A stretch of 57,019 bases of DNA from Rhizobium sp. Q54. GTDB taxonomy: Bacteria; Pseudomonadota; Alphaproteobacteria; UBA7879; VGCX01. The stretch's first letter is position 1. Every line of letters starts with the position of its first letter. The notes beneath the pieces were generated by a model. The model did no database searches. It was not told the DNA's origin and saw only the letters and a program-made list of their open reading frames with translations. Position numbers and translations under genes: made by a program. Where the stretch lies: the NCBI GenBank assembly GCA_945870825.1, contig CAMBTM010000007.1, forward strand, positions 1 to 57,019. Direction: 5' to 3'. Below are positions 15,402 through 25,159 of this stretch, piece after piece.

Positions 15402-15854
15402 ATGAAGATGGGAACCAAAGGCCGATATGCTGTAATGGCTATGATTGATGTGGCAAAGTTTGGTGTTGAAGGAAAACCTGTCTCTTTATCAGATATTGCA
15501 GCCCGTCAAGAAATTTCCCTCAATTATCTTGAACAACTCTTTTGCAAATTGAGACGTGCCGATCTTGTGACGAGTGCCCGTGGCGCTTTTGGGGGGTATT
15601 CTCTCAGTCGTCCAGTCCAAGATATTGCGATTGCTGATATTGTAGAAGCCGCGGATGAGTCTTTGCACTTCACGCGGTGTCACTCTGACAAAACAAAAGG
15701 ATGTATGGCCAATAGCACGCAATGTTTATCTCACCATCTTTGGGATTCTCTGGGTCAGCATATGATGATGTACCTTAAAAAGATTTCTTTGAAAGATGTA
15801 TTGGATAAAAAGGTTGGTGAACAAACCATTCATTTTCTAAAAGAGGTGTGTTGA
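15402..15854 (+). CDS. iscR: Rrf2-family iron-sulfur regulator IscR
   Basis: This 150-residue Rrf2 protein has an N-terminal winged helix (MKMGTKGRYAVMAMIDVAKF; recognition part ISLNYLEQLFCKLRRADLV, ~44-62) and the Gly-rich wing ARGAFGGYSLSRP. Three cysteines that can bind [2Fe-2S] are present near residues 98, 106 and 113 (RCHSDKTKGCMANSTQC). It heads the isc operon and has an operator-like palindrome over its own promoter, so it should sense Fe-S status and repress the operon. Confidence 0.92.
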   Translation: MKMGTKGRYAVMAMIDVAKFGVEGKPVSLSDIAARQEISLNYLEQLFCKLRRADLVTSARGAFGGYSLSRPVQDIAIADIVEAADESLHFTRCHSDKTKGCMANSTQCLSHHLWDSLGQHMMMYLKKISLKDVLDKKVGEQTIHFLKEVC

Positions 15855-16969
15855 TGATGGGTGACTTGCCTATCTATCTTGATTACAACGCTACAGCGCC
15901 CTTGCTGCCGGGTGTTTTAGAGGCTATGGCAGAAGCTATGGCTGTGCCAACGAATCCCTCCGCACTTCATTCTTTTGGGCAACAAGCAAAACGCTGGGTT
16001 AATCAATCCAGGCGCATTATTGCTGATACCATTGATGCCCATCCTGATCATATTATTTTTACAAGTGGTGGAACGGAAAGTAATAACTTTGTGCTCAAAG
16101 GCTTCCCGTGGCAAAATGTTTTAATTAGTGGAGTTTCTCACGATTCTATCTATAAGGTTCTTGCCTCTTTTGATGAAATTTCTTTGGATTCTCATGGTCT
16201 TTTGGACTTAAGTGTCCTTGAAATTTATCTAAAAGATCAAAAGGGACCAACACTTATATCGGTGATATTGGCTCACAATGAAAGTGGAGTCATTCAACCT
16301 TTAGATGATGTCGTGGCTTTGGCTAAAAAATATCAAGCTTACGTTCATGTGGATGCTGTGCAGGCGTTGGGTAAGATGCCGGTATCGTTTAAAAAAATGG
16401 GTGTCGATTTCATGACCCTTTCTGCCCACAAAATTGGGGGCCCCCATGGTGTGGGTGTCTTGGTTGCAAAAGAGATTTTTTCTCTCCATCCCCTTATAGA
16501 AGGGGGTGGGCAGGAAAGAGGGCACCGTTCGGGCACAGAAAATGTCCCAGGAATTATTGGATTGGGTGCGGCGCTTCGTGGACATTCTTTCGATCATATG
16601 CACACCTTAAAAAGATGGCATCAATCCATGGAAGAGGATTTAGAAAATTTTTGTAGCGATGTTCATATTTATGGCAAGGATGTGGACCGTCTTCCCAACA
16701 CCACGGCTCTTGCTATGCCCTTTGTTGAAAGTGCTACCCAAGTGATGCATTTTGATCTTGCTGGGATTGCTGTCAGCATGGGGGCGGCGTGTTCTTCTGG
16801 ACGCACACAAATTTCAAGATCACTTCAAAAAATGGGCTCTAACCCAAAGCTTGCCCAGTGTGCCATTCGGATAAGCAGCGGATGGAACACCAAAGAAGAT
16901 GACCTTAAAAAGTTTACCCATGCTTGGAAAGAAGCTTGTACCACGTTAAAAAAAGGAAAATCTTCATGA
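15854..16969 (+). CDS. Cysteine desulfurase-like aminotransferase, first copy
   Basis: This class V aminotransferase is PLP-dependent and NifS/IscS-like, about 371 residues from the ATG at 15854. That start overlaps the iscR stop (TGATG) and has AGAGG 7 nt upstream. Visible motifs are YLDYNATAP at the N-terminus, TSGGTESNN (~75), the PLP lysine in [12 protein letters not shown] (~197) and the active-site Cys in [12 protein letters not shown] (~315). The short Cys loop differs from the second copy downstream, so it may use another acceptor or assist IscS. Two desulfurase genes at this place is an arrangement known from alphaproteobacteria. It overlaps iscS by 4 bp. Confidence 0.85.
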   Translation: MMGDLPIYLDYNATAPLLPGVLEAMAEAMAVPTNPSALHSFGQQAKRWVNQSRRIIADTIDAHPDHIIFTSGGTESNNFVLKGFPWQNVLISGVSHDSIYKVLASFDEISLDSHGLLDLSVLEIYLKDQKGPTLISVILAHNESGVIQPLDDVVALAKKYQAYVHVDAVQALGKMPVSFKKMGVDFMTLSAHKIGGPHGVGVLVAKEIFSLHPLIEGGGQERGHRSGTENVPGIIGLGAALRGHSFDHMHTLKRWHQSMEEDLENFCSDVHIYGKDVDRLPNTTALAMPFVESATQVMHFDLAGIAVSMGAACSSGRTQISRSLQKMGSNPKLAQCAIRISSGWNTKEDDLKKFTHAWKEACTTLKKGKSS

Positions 16970-18177
16970 CACGTCCCATCTATTTAGATTACCAAGCAAC
17001 AACACCATCGGATCCACGTGTTGTGGAAGCGATGATTCCCTATTTGACTGGAAATTTTGGCAATCCCCATTCCAGAAGTCACGCCTATGGATGGGACGCT
17101 GAAGAAGCTGTTGAAAAAAGTCGAGAGTCTATAGCACATCTTATCAATGCTCATCCTAAAGAAATTGTTTTTACCAGTGGGGCAACAGAATCTAATAACT
17201 TGGCCCTGAAGGGCGTTGTGGATTTTTATGGTCAGCAACGCAATCACATTATTACCTCTGTAACAGAACATAAGTGTGTCTTGGATGCCTGTCGTCACTT
17301 GGAACAAAAGGGATATCTTGTAACGTATCTTCCGGTTGAGAAAAATGGCCTCATTGATTTAGATGTATTAAAAGATGCTATGACAGAGAAGACGCTTTTG
17401 GTATCTATTATGGCGGTGAATAACGAAATTGGAGTTATCCAGCCTTTGGCTGAAATTGGGAAAATGTGTCGCGCACGGGGTATTTTGTTTCATACTGACG
17501 CAGCACAAGCCGTTGGGAAAATACCTCTAGACGTAGAAGCGATGAATATCGATCTTATGAGCATTTCAGCCCACAAACTTTATGGACCCAAAGGGATTGG
17601 CGCCCTTTACGTGAGGCGTAAACCCCGGGTGCGTATCATGGCTCAGATCAATGGTGGGGGCCAAGAACGAGGCATGCGTTCTGGCACGTTGTCACCAGCC
17701 CTTTGTGTGGGATTTGCTGAAGCTTGCCGCATTGCAGAAGCAGAAATGCTGATAGAATCCAAACGCCTTTTAGACCTTAGAAACACTTTCTATGCGCGCA
17801 TTATGAAAACCATTCCCGATGTCTTTTTGAACGGGGACTTAGAAAACCGTATTCCTGGTAATTTGAACCTGAGTTTTGCTTATGTTGAGGGAGAAGGGAT
17901 GATGATGGGCATTAAAAACTTGGCCGTTTCTTCAGGGTCTGCCTGCACCTCTGCTTCTTTAGAACCCTCTTATGTTTTACGCGCCCTTGGAGTGAGTGAA
18001 GCTTTAGCCCATACTTCCCTTCGCATTGGATTTGGTCGGTTTACTACGGCAGAAGAAATGCATATTGCAGCCTCCTCTATTATTGAGGCTGTGGAAAAAC
18101 TACGGGCTATGAGTCCCTTGTGGGAAATGGCCCAAGAAGGCATTGATGTTAACACTGTCCGATGGGCAGGACACTAA
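16966..18177 (+). CDS. iscS: Cysteine desulfurase IscS
   Basis: From the ATG at 16966 (overlapping the previous stop as ATGA) this is a 403-residue IscS. It takes sulfur from cysteine and hands persulfide to IscU. Motifs are [27 protein letters not shown] (~70), the PLP lysine in [12 protein letters not shown] (~205) and the long mobile loop with catalytic Cys [20 protein letters not shown] (~325). The frame extends upstream to 16924 but into the previous gene without need. It is followed by iscU. Confidence 0.95.
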   Translation: MTRPIYLDYQATTPSDPRVVEAMIPYLTGNFGNPHSRSHAYGWDAEEAVEKSRESIAHLINAHPKEIVFTSGATESNNLALKGVVDFYGQQRNHIITSVTEHKCVLDACRHLEQKGYLVTYLPVEKNGLIDLDVLKDAMTEKTLLVSIMAVNNEIGVIQPLAEIGKMCRARGILFHTDAAQAVGKIPLDVEAMNIDLMSISAHKLYGPKGIGALYVRRKPRVRIMAQINGGGQERGMRSGTLSPALCVGFAEACRIAEAEMLIESKRLLDLRNTFYARIMKTIPDVFLNGDLENRIPGNLNLSFAYVEGEGMMMGIKNLAVSSGSACTSASLEPSYVLRALGVSEALAHTSLRIGFGRFTTAEEMHIAASSIIEAVEKLRAMSPLWEMAQEGIDVNTVRWAGH

Positions 18178-18188
18178 AGGAGAAAATT

Positions 18189-18572
18189 GTGGCTTACAGT
18201 AAAGAAGTGATCGATCATTATGAAAACCCCAGAAATGTGGGGTCCTTTGGAAAGGATGAAAAAAATGTGGGGACAGGACTTGTTGGTGCCCCTTCTTGTG
18301 GGGACGTCATGAAGCTGCAAATTAAAGTGAATGAGCAGGGTATCATTGAAGATGCCAAGTTTAAAACTTTTGGTTGTGGATCTGCTATTGCGTCCAGTTC
18401 TTTGACCACCGAGATGTTGAAGGGCCGCAATATCCACGAGGCTCTTGATATTAAAAACACACAGATTGTAGAAACCTTGGCTCTACCCCCCGTTAAGATC
18501 CATTGTTCTGTTTTGGCGGAAGATGCCATTAAAGCGGCAATTCAGGACTATAAGGAAAAAAATCCTTCATGA
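18189..18572 (+). CDS. iscU: Iron-sulfur scaffold protein IscU
   Basis: IscU is the scaffold on which [2Fe-2S] clusters are built. I choose the GTG at 18189 (AYSKEVIDHYENPRNVGSF start), because it has AAGGAG just upstream and matches family N-termini; the ATG at 18162 lies inside iscS. The three ligand cysteines are in GAPSCGDVMKLQI, FGCGSAIASSS and KIHCSVLAEDA. The usual HscA-binding LPPVK motif is present as ALPPVKIHC. About 127 residues. It overlaps iscA by 4 bp. Confidence 0.95.
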   Translation: MAYSKEVIDHYENPRNVGSFGKDEKNVGTGLVGAPSCGDVMKLQIKVNEQGIIEDAKFKTFGCGSAIASSSLTTEMLKGRNIHEALDIKNTQIVETLALPPVKIHCSVLAEDAIKAAIQDYKEKNPS

Positions 18573-18904
18573 AGAAAGAGATCTTGACCATTACGCCCAA
18601 AGCCATCACCCGTATTCTTGAACTTATTCAAGGGAGGGGGAAACCTTCTATGGGGATTCGCATTGGCGTTAGGACCCGGGGGTGCTCAGGCTATTCTTAT
18701 ACCATCGAATATGCTGACGATGTTCAGCCTTTGGAAGAGGTGATTGAGATTCCCAACTATAAAGTTTGCGTTGATCCTAAGGCTGTACTTTTTTTGATGG
18801 GGACCCAAATGGATTATGTGGATGAAAAACTCCAGTCCGGTTTTACCTTTAAAAATCCCAATGAAAAGGGCCGATGTGGATGCGGTGAATCCTTCCATGT
18901 CTAA
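18569..18904 (+). CDS. iscA: A-type iron-sulfur carrier IscA
   Basis: This 111-residue HesB/IscA protein has the three conserved cysteines: one in RTRGCSGYSYTIEY (~39) and two in the C-terminal CGCGESF motif (~104-106). A-type carriers bind iron or transfer clusters to targets such as [4Fe-4S] apoenzymes. Its start overlaps iscU by 4 bp and its end overlaps hscB by 8 bp. Confidence 0.94.
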   Translation: MKKEILTITPKAITRILELIQGRGKPSMGIRIGVRTRGCSGYSYTIEYADDVQPLEEVIEIPNYKVCVDPKAVLFLMGTQMDYVDEKLQSGFTFKNPNEKGRCGCGESFHV

Positions 18905-19361
18905 GGAAAATCCATTTGAGGTTTTAGGGGTTGCCCCCCATATTTCTTTGGATGACAGCGTGTTGATTAAGGCCTATCTGACGCTTCAAAAAAAATACCA
19001 TCCTGATTGTTTTGTGGGATCTTCTGACAAAAATATTCTACAACAAAAATCTGAGGCCATTAATGGGGCTTTTCAAACATTGAAACATCCCATCACACGT
19101 CTTCAAGCGTTGCTAGAAGGACAAGGAATCAAAGACTTTGAGAACCCTTTGCCATCTTTGCTCATGGAGATTATGGAATGGCGGCAAAGCCTTGAAGAGG
19201 GCACACTTAATCTTTCTTTTATTAAAGAAGAAATTCAAAAAAGTTACAAAAAATCTGAACAGTATTTTTTGGATAAAGATTGGGAACAACTCAAAAAAAT
19301 TTATATGAGACTTCAATACTTGGAAAAAATTATCGATGACACACCTTCTGCAAATTTATGA
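18897..19361 (+). CDS. hscB: J-domain co-chaperone HscB
   Basis: From the ATG at 18897, overlapping the iscA stop, this is a 154-residue HscB. The J-domain starts NPFEVLGVAPHISLDDSVL and holds the HPD motif in KKYHPDCF (~35-42), which stimulates the ATPase of HscA. The C-terminal helices (~90-150) form the IscU-binding part. The longer frame from 18816 runs inside iscA and is not needed. It overlaps hscA by 26 bp. Confidence 0.93.
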   Translation: MSKENPFEVLGVAPHISLDDSVLIKAYLTLQKKYHPDCFVGSSDKNILQQKSEAINGAFQTLKHPITRLQALLEGQGIKDFENPLPSLLMEIMEWRQSLEEGTLNLSFIKEEIQKSYKKSEQYFLDKDWEQLKKIYMRLQYLEKIIDDTPSANL

Positions 19362-20688
19362 ACCAGGCCAAACGCCGGGACCTCACGAGGATGAAGACAC
19401 TATTGCGATTGGTATTGACCTTGGCACCACCCATTGTGTGGTGGCGTATGCTGAAAAAGGGGTGCTGACTGTTTTACCTCTTGGTAATCAAGGCCCTTTA
19501 GTGCCGTCTATCGTTAATGGATTTAGTTCTTTTAAACGGTTTATGGGAACCAGTGACACTGCTCCAACACAAGCATCGGCAGAGATTCTAAGCCGTCTCA
19601 AAAAAGGAACGGAAGATCTTCTTCAAAAAACCGTGGCAAAAGCTGTCATTACAGTCCCTGCATATTTTTCAGAAAGAGCACGGGCTGCGACGCGTGATGC
19701 TGCTCGTATGGCAGGTCTTGATGTTTTAAGACTCATTAATGAACCTACAGCGGCTGCCTTGGCTTATGGATTAGATCGCCATAAAGAAGGACTTTATTTG
19801 GTGTATGATTTTGGAGGCGGCACATTCGATGTAACGATTTTGAAACTCCATGAAGGGGTGTTTCAGGTTTTATCCACAGCAGGGGACGTGTGCCTTGGGG
19901 GAGATGACATTGATCGCGCGATGGGTGAAAATATCAACAGTCGTATGATTAAAGAATTCTTATCCAACAACCCCGACCAAGATTGGCATAACGGAAATAT
20001 TACTTTTTCTCAAAAAGATTTTGAAATGTGTCTTCGTCCTTTCGTAGATAGAACACTAGAAATTTGCAAACAAGCCCTTAAAGATGCTGTCATTGATGAC
20101 CTTACTCTTTTTGAAGAAATTATTTTGGTTGGGGGATCTAGTCGTCTGCCCTTAGTTTGGACGACGCTAGAAAGATTTTTCGGGAAAAAACCTCTGTGTT
20201 CCATAAATCCAGATGAAGTTGTTGCCATGGGTGCCGCCCTTCAGGCCGATGCCCTTACAAAAGGCGCCTCCCACTTATTATTGGATGTGACACCCCTCTC
20301 TTTGGGTCTTGAAACTATGGGAGGATTCGTTGAAAAAATCATTCCTCGCAATAGTCCTATTCCATGTTCTGTCTCTCAAGATTTTACAACGCATATAGAT
20401 GGACAAACGTCTCTTTCTATTCATATCGTGCAAGGGGAGCTTGAGGAAGTGGAAAACTGCCGGTCTTTGGGACATTTTATATTAAAAGGCATCCCATCCC
20501 TTCCCAAGGGGCAGGCTCGTATTCGGGTTACTTTTTCCCTAGACGCCGATGGATTGCTTTTTGTTAAAGCCCAAGAACAAACGACAGGTCACCAGCAAAT
20601 CATGGAAGTCAACCAATCCCTTGATGAAGAGAAAGTGTTATCTATGTTGAAAGAAGCATGGTGCGAGGTGATAAAAAGTAACGGGTAG
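19336..20688 (+). CDS. hscA: Fe-S chaperone HscA, shortened form
   Basis: This Hsp70-type chaperone should release clusters from IscU together with HscB. The start HLLQIYEPGQTP and the motifs [62 protein letters not shown] and the SBD region [14 protein letters not shown] identify it. It is 450 residues against ~600-620 usual. Roughly 45 residues are missing before VITVPAYF (lobe I), about 40 are missing in subdomain IIB after DRAMGENI, and the C-terminal helical lid is absent, as the protein ends in SLDEEKVLSMLKEA. ATP-binding motifs are kept, so it is probably a reduced functional chaperone. The ferredoxin gene that usually follows is absent. Confidence 0.88.
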   Translation: MTHLLQIYEPGQTPGPHEDEDTIAIGIDLGTTHCVVAYAEKGVLTVLPLGNQGPLVPSIVNGFSSFKRFMGTSDTAPTQASAEILSRLKKGTEDLLQKTVAKAVITVPAYFSERARAATRDAARMAGLDVLRLINEPTAAALAYGLDRHKEGLYLVYDFGGGTFDVTILKLHEGVFQVLSTAGDVCLGGDDIDRAMGENINSRMIKEFLSNNPDQDWHNGNITFSQKDFEMCLRPFVDRTLEICKQALKDAVIDDLTLFEEIILVGGSSRLPLVWTTLERFFGKKPLCSINPDEVVAMGAALQADALTKGASHLLLDVTPLSLGLETMGGFVEKIIPRNSPIPCSVSQDFTTHIDGQTSLSIHIVQGELEEVENCRSLGHFILKGIPSLPKGQARIRVTFSLDADGLLFVKAQEQTTGHQQIMEVNQSLDEEKVLSMLKEAWCEVIKSNG

Positions 20689-20709
20689 TGTGGAGATTTT
20701 TACAATGTT

Positions 20710-20738
20710 TTGATTTTATCCATCCTTTGCGCTAGAAT
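20710..20738 (+). promoter_or_regulatory. Predicted promoter of the ankyrin gene
   Basis: TTGATT at 20710-20715 and TAGAAT at 20733-20738 are 17 bp apart and lie 35 bp before the GTG start at 20773. Confidence 0.5.
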
Positions 20739-20772
20739 AGATCTAAATTAAAAAATTAAATGGGCAGGTCTC

Positions 20773-23100
20773 GTGATCCTTAGAACTATTTTTCTTCTTT
20801 CTATTGCATCCTTTTGCTTTGCAAAAGACGTGACCGAAATTCTTCAAATCGTTCGTTGCGGGACTATGGAGAATTTGAAGAAAGCCTTTGAAGATCCAAC
20901 GGATGTCAATGCAAGGAATTCTGAAGGCATAACGCCCATTCTTTATGCGGCGCGTGAAAACAGAGGTGACATGCTGCTTTACTTTGCTTTGACACAACGT
21001 GCCAATATTCTCACTGTCGATCAAGACAAACGCAATATCCTGCACTGGGCTGTGATAAAGGGAAATGTGGCCATAATTCAAATTATTGAAGGCAATTTAA
21101 GAAAACAAAAACCCAAGCTTTGGAGGGCCCTTGTCCAAGCCAAAGATGGCACAGGACTGACCCCCTTCCATTGGGCAGCCCAACGGGGCAACAAAGAAAT
21201 CGTCACCCTTCTTTTGCAATCAGGGGTTGATCCCAACATAGGCGACGCTGATGGAAAAACAGCCCTTTATTGGGCATCCAAAAAAGGACACAGAGACATC
21301 GTACAGATTTTAATTGGATCAAGGCTGGTGGATGTTAATCATAAAAGTCCCTGGGGGATGACGGCCCTTCATGAATCAGTACGGGGCGGGCATGTGGATG
21401 CTGTGGAAGAACTTTTAAAAGCAGGGGCCGATATTAATGCCTTAGATGTTGACGAACGGACCCCTTTGTACTGGGCTTCAGAGCGCGGATATGCGAAGGT
21501 TGTTGATATGCTTTTAGATAAAGGGGCCAATCCTTCTTTGTCCGATCAAGATAAGCGCAGCCCCCTTCATCGGGCGGCCCGTTACGGTCATACAGATGTT
21601 GTGAGCATTTTAGTTCAAAAAGGAAAAATCCCCGTCGATATTCAAGACACACTCCAAGAAACCCCTCTTTGTTGGGCGGTCTTGAATGGCCATATTGAAA
21701 CAACAAAAATGCTGGTGTCTTTGGGGGCAAAGCTTGAATATCTTAAAAGGGGGGACCATTCCATTTTCCACGAACTTGCTGCAAAAGGCCAAAATGAGAT
21801 GATTCAATTCTTGGCGAGCAAAGGCTATAACGTTAATCAATTGGACGCTGAAGGAAAAACAGCGCTTGATTATGCAGCCTCTAGCGGAAAGGCCTCTACC
21901 GTTAATCTTTTAATGCACGATGGGGCAGCGTCTGAACAAGGGGTACACAGTGAAAAAGCGCTAGACTACGCTTTTGGGCAAGGTCGTGACAATACAGAAG
22001 CAGCGGAAGTCCTTTTAAATGGGAAACGTGATGATATAGAAGCACTCAAAAAACTGATCGCCTCAAAGAAAAAAGAGATTTATAAGGTGGATTCCAAAGA
22101 TAAGTCGATCTTCGAATATGCATTGATTAAAGGGCATATCAAATTGCTGACGATTTTAGTTTTGGAAACAGAAATAGATAAAACATTAGCGTTGTTAAAA
22201 AATAAAAGGCTTAACCTCAATATTCTTGATATCAAAGACCATTTAAGCATGCTGCACTACGCGGCTCTTATGCATAAGGAGGCTTTAGCAGAAAGTCTTT
22301 TGAAAGCGGGTGCTGACCCTAATGTTAAGGAGTCAAAGACCAATTTCACCCCCCTTCATTACGCCATTTTGGAAAAATACACTCCTGTGCTAGACGTATT
22401 ACTGAAAGCTCATGCATCCATTAGCCCTCAAGATAAATTTGAGGCCATCAAAAGTGGATTTAGAGACGCTGTTAAAGCATTTTTGGAAAACGGTATGACA
22501 AGTGGCGATTATCTGGGGGGTAAGACTATTCTTGATATATTGACCGAACAAAAAAACACCCAAGTTATTGAACTTTTCTTAGATTATTTTAAAGGGGATC
22601 CCAAATCCCTGGATAAATTTGACAGGGATGATTTTTTGAAAAACATGCAAGATGATGCTGGCATGACGGTCGCCCACTGGGTTGCAAAATCAGGGGGCTC
22701 TGGGTTGCTGGATGTTCTCTTGGATCATTCAAAAATGGCAACACCTCTTTTCATTGCAGGGATCGATAAAACTGGACGCACGCCCCTTCACTACGCAGCT
22801 GCTGGGGGTTATCCTGATATTGTGGAAAAGCTTTTGGCAGAAGAGGGAGGTGGACTCGACATTGATACCCTTAGTGATGATGGCACATCGGCCCTTCATG
22901 AAGCAGCCATCCATAAACAAATCCCAACGGTTAAAAAACTTTTGGCGTTAAAAGCTAACAAAGATCTTTTGGATAAGCATAAAAAGACAGCCTTTGATTA
23001 TCTAAAATATTTGGATGATAAAACCAAAATAGAGCTCGGCATGATGTCACCTCCACCTCCAGCAACTTCTGGAAAACCAGCTAAAAAATCCACCAAATAA
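20773..23100 (+). CDS. Exported ankyrin-repeat protein
   Basis: This 775-residue protein begins at GTG with a signal peptide (MILRTIFLLSIASFCFA, cleavage near residue 17). Roughly 14-16 ankyrin repeats follow from residue ~40 to ~735, many with the GxTPLHxAAxxGHxxIVxxLL pattern (for example GKTALYWASKKGHRDIVQIL, GMTALHESVRGGHVDAVEEL, GRTPLHYAAAGGYPDIVEKL). The C-terminus (PPPPATSGKPAKKSTK) is basic and Pro-rich. There is no catalytic domain. Ankyrin arrays bind proteins; exported ones in intracellular bacteria are frequent host-interaction factors, which is the likeliest role here (inference). The gene has its own promoter, so it is not simply part of the isc operon. Confidence 0.85.
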   Translation: MILRTIFLLSIASFCFAKDVTEILQIVRCGTMENLKKAFEDPTDVNARNSEGITPILYAARENRGDMLLYFALTQRANILTVDQDKRNILHWAVIKGNVAIIQIIEGNLRKQKPKLWRALVQAKDGTGLTPFHWAAQRGNKEIVTLLLQSGVDPNIGDADGKTALYWASKKGHRDIVQILIGSRLVDVNHKSPWGMTALHESVRGGHVDAVEELLKAGADINALDVDERTPLYWASERGYAKVVDMLLDKGANPSLSDQDKRSPLHRAARYGHTDVVSILVQKGKIPVDIQDTLQETPLCWAVLNGHIETTKMLVSLGAKLEYLKRGDHSIFHELAAKGQNEMIQFLASKGYNVNQLDAEGKTALDYAASSGKASTVNLLMHDGAASEQGVHSEKALDYAFGQGRDNTEAAEVLLNGKRDDIEALKKLIASKKKEIYKVDSKDKSIFEYALIKGHIKLLTILVLETEIDKTLALLKNKRLNLNILDIKDHLSMLHYAALMHKEALAESLLKAGADPNVKESKTNFTPLHYAILEKYTPVLDVLLKAHASISPQDKFEAIKSGFRDAVKAFLENGMTSGDYLGGKTILDILTEQKNTQVIELFLDYFKGDPKSLDKFDRDDFLKNMQDDAGMTVAHWVAKSGGSGLLDVLLDHSKMATPLFIAGIDKTGRTPLHYAAAGGYPDIVEKLLAEEGGGLDIDTLSDDGTSALHEAAIHKQIPTVKKLLALKANKDLLDKHKKTAFDYLKYLDDKTKIELGMMSPPPPATSGKPAKKSTK

Positions 23101-23137
23101 AAATTTTAGCACTTGGGCTTGAAGAGTGCTAAAATTT
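23101..23137 (+). promoter_or_regulatory. CIRCE element (HrcA operator) upstream of dnaK
   Basis: TTAGCACTT-N9-GAGTGCTAA at 23106-23132 matches the CIRCE consensus TTAGCACTC-N9-GAGTGCTAA in all but one position. The outer arms extend to 13 complementary bases (AAATTTTAGCACT with its complement at 23125-23137). It indicates HrcA repression of dnaK-dnaJ; hrcA itself is not in the window. Confidence 0.9.
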
Positions 23138-23183
23138 GTATATATTATGATGTTAAGAGGTCCATCAATTAAAGGTGATCATG

Positions 23184-25094
23184 ATGAGTAAAGTAATTGG
23201 TATCGATTTAGGAACAACAAATTCTTGCGTTGCGGTTATGGAGGGCAAAACAGCCCGCGTGATTGAAAACGCAGAAGGACTGAGGACAACACCATCCATT
23301 GTTGCCTTTGCCTCTGATGGCGAACGGCTTGTGGGTCAACCTGCTAAACGTCAGGCCGTGACCAATCCTCACAATACATTATTTGCAATCAAGCGTCTTA
23401 TTGGACGTCGTTTTGAAGATCCTCTTACAAAAAAGGACCAGGGTCTCGTTCCCTATTCTATTGTAAAGGGTGGAAACGGCGATGCGTGGGTTGAGGCCCA
23501 CGGGGAAAAATATAGCCCCAGCCAAGTTAGTGCTTTCATTTTGCAAAAAATGAAAGAAACGGCAGAAAAGCATCTTGGAACAACTGTAACCCAAGCGGTT
23601 ATAACAGTTCCTGCTTATTTTAATGATGCACAACGCCAAGCTACAAAAGATGCAGGTAAAATCGCGGGTCTTGAAGTGCTTCGCATCATCAACGAACCAA
23701 CAGCGGCAGCCCTTGCTTACGGACTTGATAAAAAAGAATCAGGCCTTGTTGTGGTCTATGACCTTGGGGGTGGAACCTTTGATGTTTCTGTTCTTGAAAT
23801 TGGAGACGGTGTCTTTGAAGTTAAATCAACTAACGGTGATACATTCTTGGGCGGTGAAGATTTTGACCATCGCATCATCGAATTTCTAGCTGATGAATTC
23901 AAAAAAGAAAACGGCATTGATTTGCGCCAAGATAAAATGGCTTTGCAACGTCTCAAGGAAGCGGCTGAAAAAGCTAAGATTGAACTGTCGAGTACAGCGC
24001 AAACTGATGTGAATTTGCCCTTCATCACGGCAGATGCCACAGGACCAAAGCATCTTAACGTTAAGCTCAGCCGGTCTAAATTGGAATCCCTTGTGGAAGA
24101 TCTGATTGAACGGACTATTAGGCCTTGTGAAGCAGCGCTTAAAGATGCTGGCATCAAGACCTCTGAGATTTCAGAAGTGATCCTTGTGGGTGGTATGACC
24201 CGTATGCCAAAGATTATTGAACGCGTTACACAATTCTTTGGAAAAGACCCACATCGTGGGGTGAACCCTGATGAAGTGGTTGCCATGGGTGCCGCTATTC
24301 AAGGCGGTGTTCTCCAAGGGGACGTGAAGGATGTTCTGTTGCTTGATGTGACCCCTCTTTCTTTGGGCATTGAAACTTTGGGCGGTGTCTTTACAAAATT
24401 GATCGAACGGAACACCACTATTCCGACAAAGAAAAGCCAGGTCTTTTCAACGGCAGAAGACAACCAAAATGCTGTAACTATCCGGGTCTTCCAAGGTGAG
24501 AGAGAGATGGCTGCTGATAACAAACTTTTGGGACAGTTTGATTTGACAGATATTCCACCTGCACCTCGGGGTATGCCTCAAATTGAGGTTGCTTTTGATA
24601 TCGATGCCAATGGCATTGTCAATGTATCTGCCAAAGATAAAGCAACTGGCAAGGAGCAGCAGATCAGTCTTAAGGCTTCTGGTGGGTTGAGTGATGAGGA
24701 AGTATCACGGATGGTTAAAGACGCTGAAGCCAACGCTGAAGCCGATAAAAAGCGGCGTGCCCTTGTGGAAGCCCAAAACCATGCTGATGGGATGATTGCA
24801 ACAACAGAAAAGCAACTCAAGGAACATGGGGACAAAATCGAAGAGGCTGATAAAAAAGCTATCGAAGATGCCATCACTGCCTTGAAGGAAGTGAAAGAAA
24901 GTGACAATGTGGATGATATCACAGCAAAGACCCAGGCGTTGATGGAATCAGCTATGAAGTTGGGTGAAGCGATATACAAATCCAGTCAAGCGGCAGAAGG
25001 ATCGGCAGGTTCTGAGGGATCCGAAAAGCAGGACACAGTCTTGGATGCGGACTTTGAAGAAGTGATGAATAAAGACGAAAAGGGTGATGAATAA
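23184..25094 (+). CDS. dnaK: Molecular chaperone DnaK (Hsp70)
   Basis: Full-length Hsp70 of about 636 residues. The start [15 protein letters not shown] at 23184 fits the family and has AAAGG 8 nt upstream; ATG 23181 and GTG 23175 are alternatives. Signatures are [40 protein letters not shown], the substrate-binding region [17 protein letters not shown] and a complete helical lid ending in VLDADFEEV. It folds proteins with DnaJ (next gene) and GrpE (not in view). A CIRCE element controls it. Confidence 0.97.
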   Translation: MSKVIGIDLGTTNSCVAVMEGKTARVIENAEGLRTTPSIVAFASDGERLVGQPAKRQAVTNPHNTLFAIKRLIGRRFEDPLTKKDQGLVPYSIVKGGNGDAWVEAHGEKYSPSQVSAFILQKMKETAEKHLGTTVTQAVITVPAYFNDAQRQATKDAGKIAGLEVLRIINEPTAAALAYGLDKKESGLVVVYDLGGGTFDVSVLEIGDGVFEVKSTNGDTFLGGEDFDHRIIEFLADEFKKENGIDLRQDKMALQRLKEAAEKAKIELSSTAQTDVNLPFITADATGPKHLNVKLSRSKLESLVEDLIERTIRPCEAALKDAGIKTSEISEVILVGGMTRMPKIIERVTQFFGKDPHRGVNPDEVVAMGAAIQGGVLQGDVKDVLLLDVTPLSLGIETLGGVFTKLIERNTTIPTKKSQVFSTAEDNQNAVTIRVFQGEREMAADNKLLGQFDLTDIPPAPRGMPQIEVAFDIDANGIVNVSAKDKATGKEQQISLKASGGLSDEEVSRMVKDAEANAEADKKRRALVEAQNHADGMIATTEKQLKEHGDKIEEADKKAIEDAITALKEVKESDNVDDITAKTQALMESAMKLGEAIYKSSQAAEGSAGSEGSEKQDTVLDADFEEVMNKDEKGDE

Positions 25095-25115
25095 TCTTAC
25101 CTTCGATTAAAAAAC

Positions 25116-25139
25116 GGCCACCTCTAGAAAGGGGTGGCC
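25116..25139 (+). terminator. Hairpin between dnaK and dnaJ
   Basis: GGCCACCTC and GGGGTGGCC form a 9-bp stem (one G-T pair) around a 6-nt loop, followed by CCTTATTTT. The weak U-run suggests partial termination or mRNA processing that would lower dnaJ relative to dnaK. Confidence 0.6.
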
Positions 25140-25159
25140 CCTTATTTTGAGAGAATGCA

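Noticed and set aside
23756-24286. 176-residue minus-strand ORF inside dnaK
   Set aside because: It is a shadow frame of a conserved gene with no independent start signals or family features.
24578-24979. 133-residue minus-strand ORF inside dnaK
   Set aside because: It is a shadow of dnaK with a biased Ser/Ala composition; dnaK is unmistakable on the other strand.
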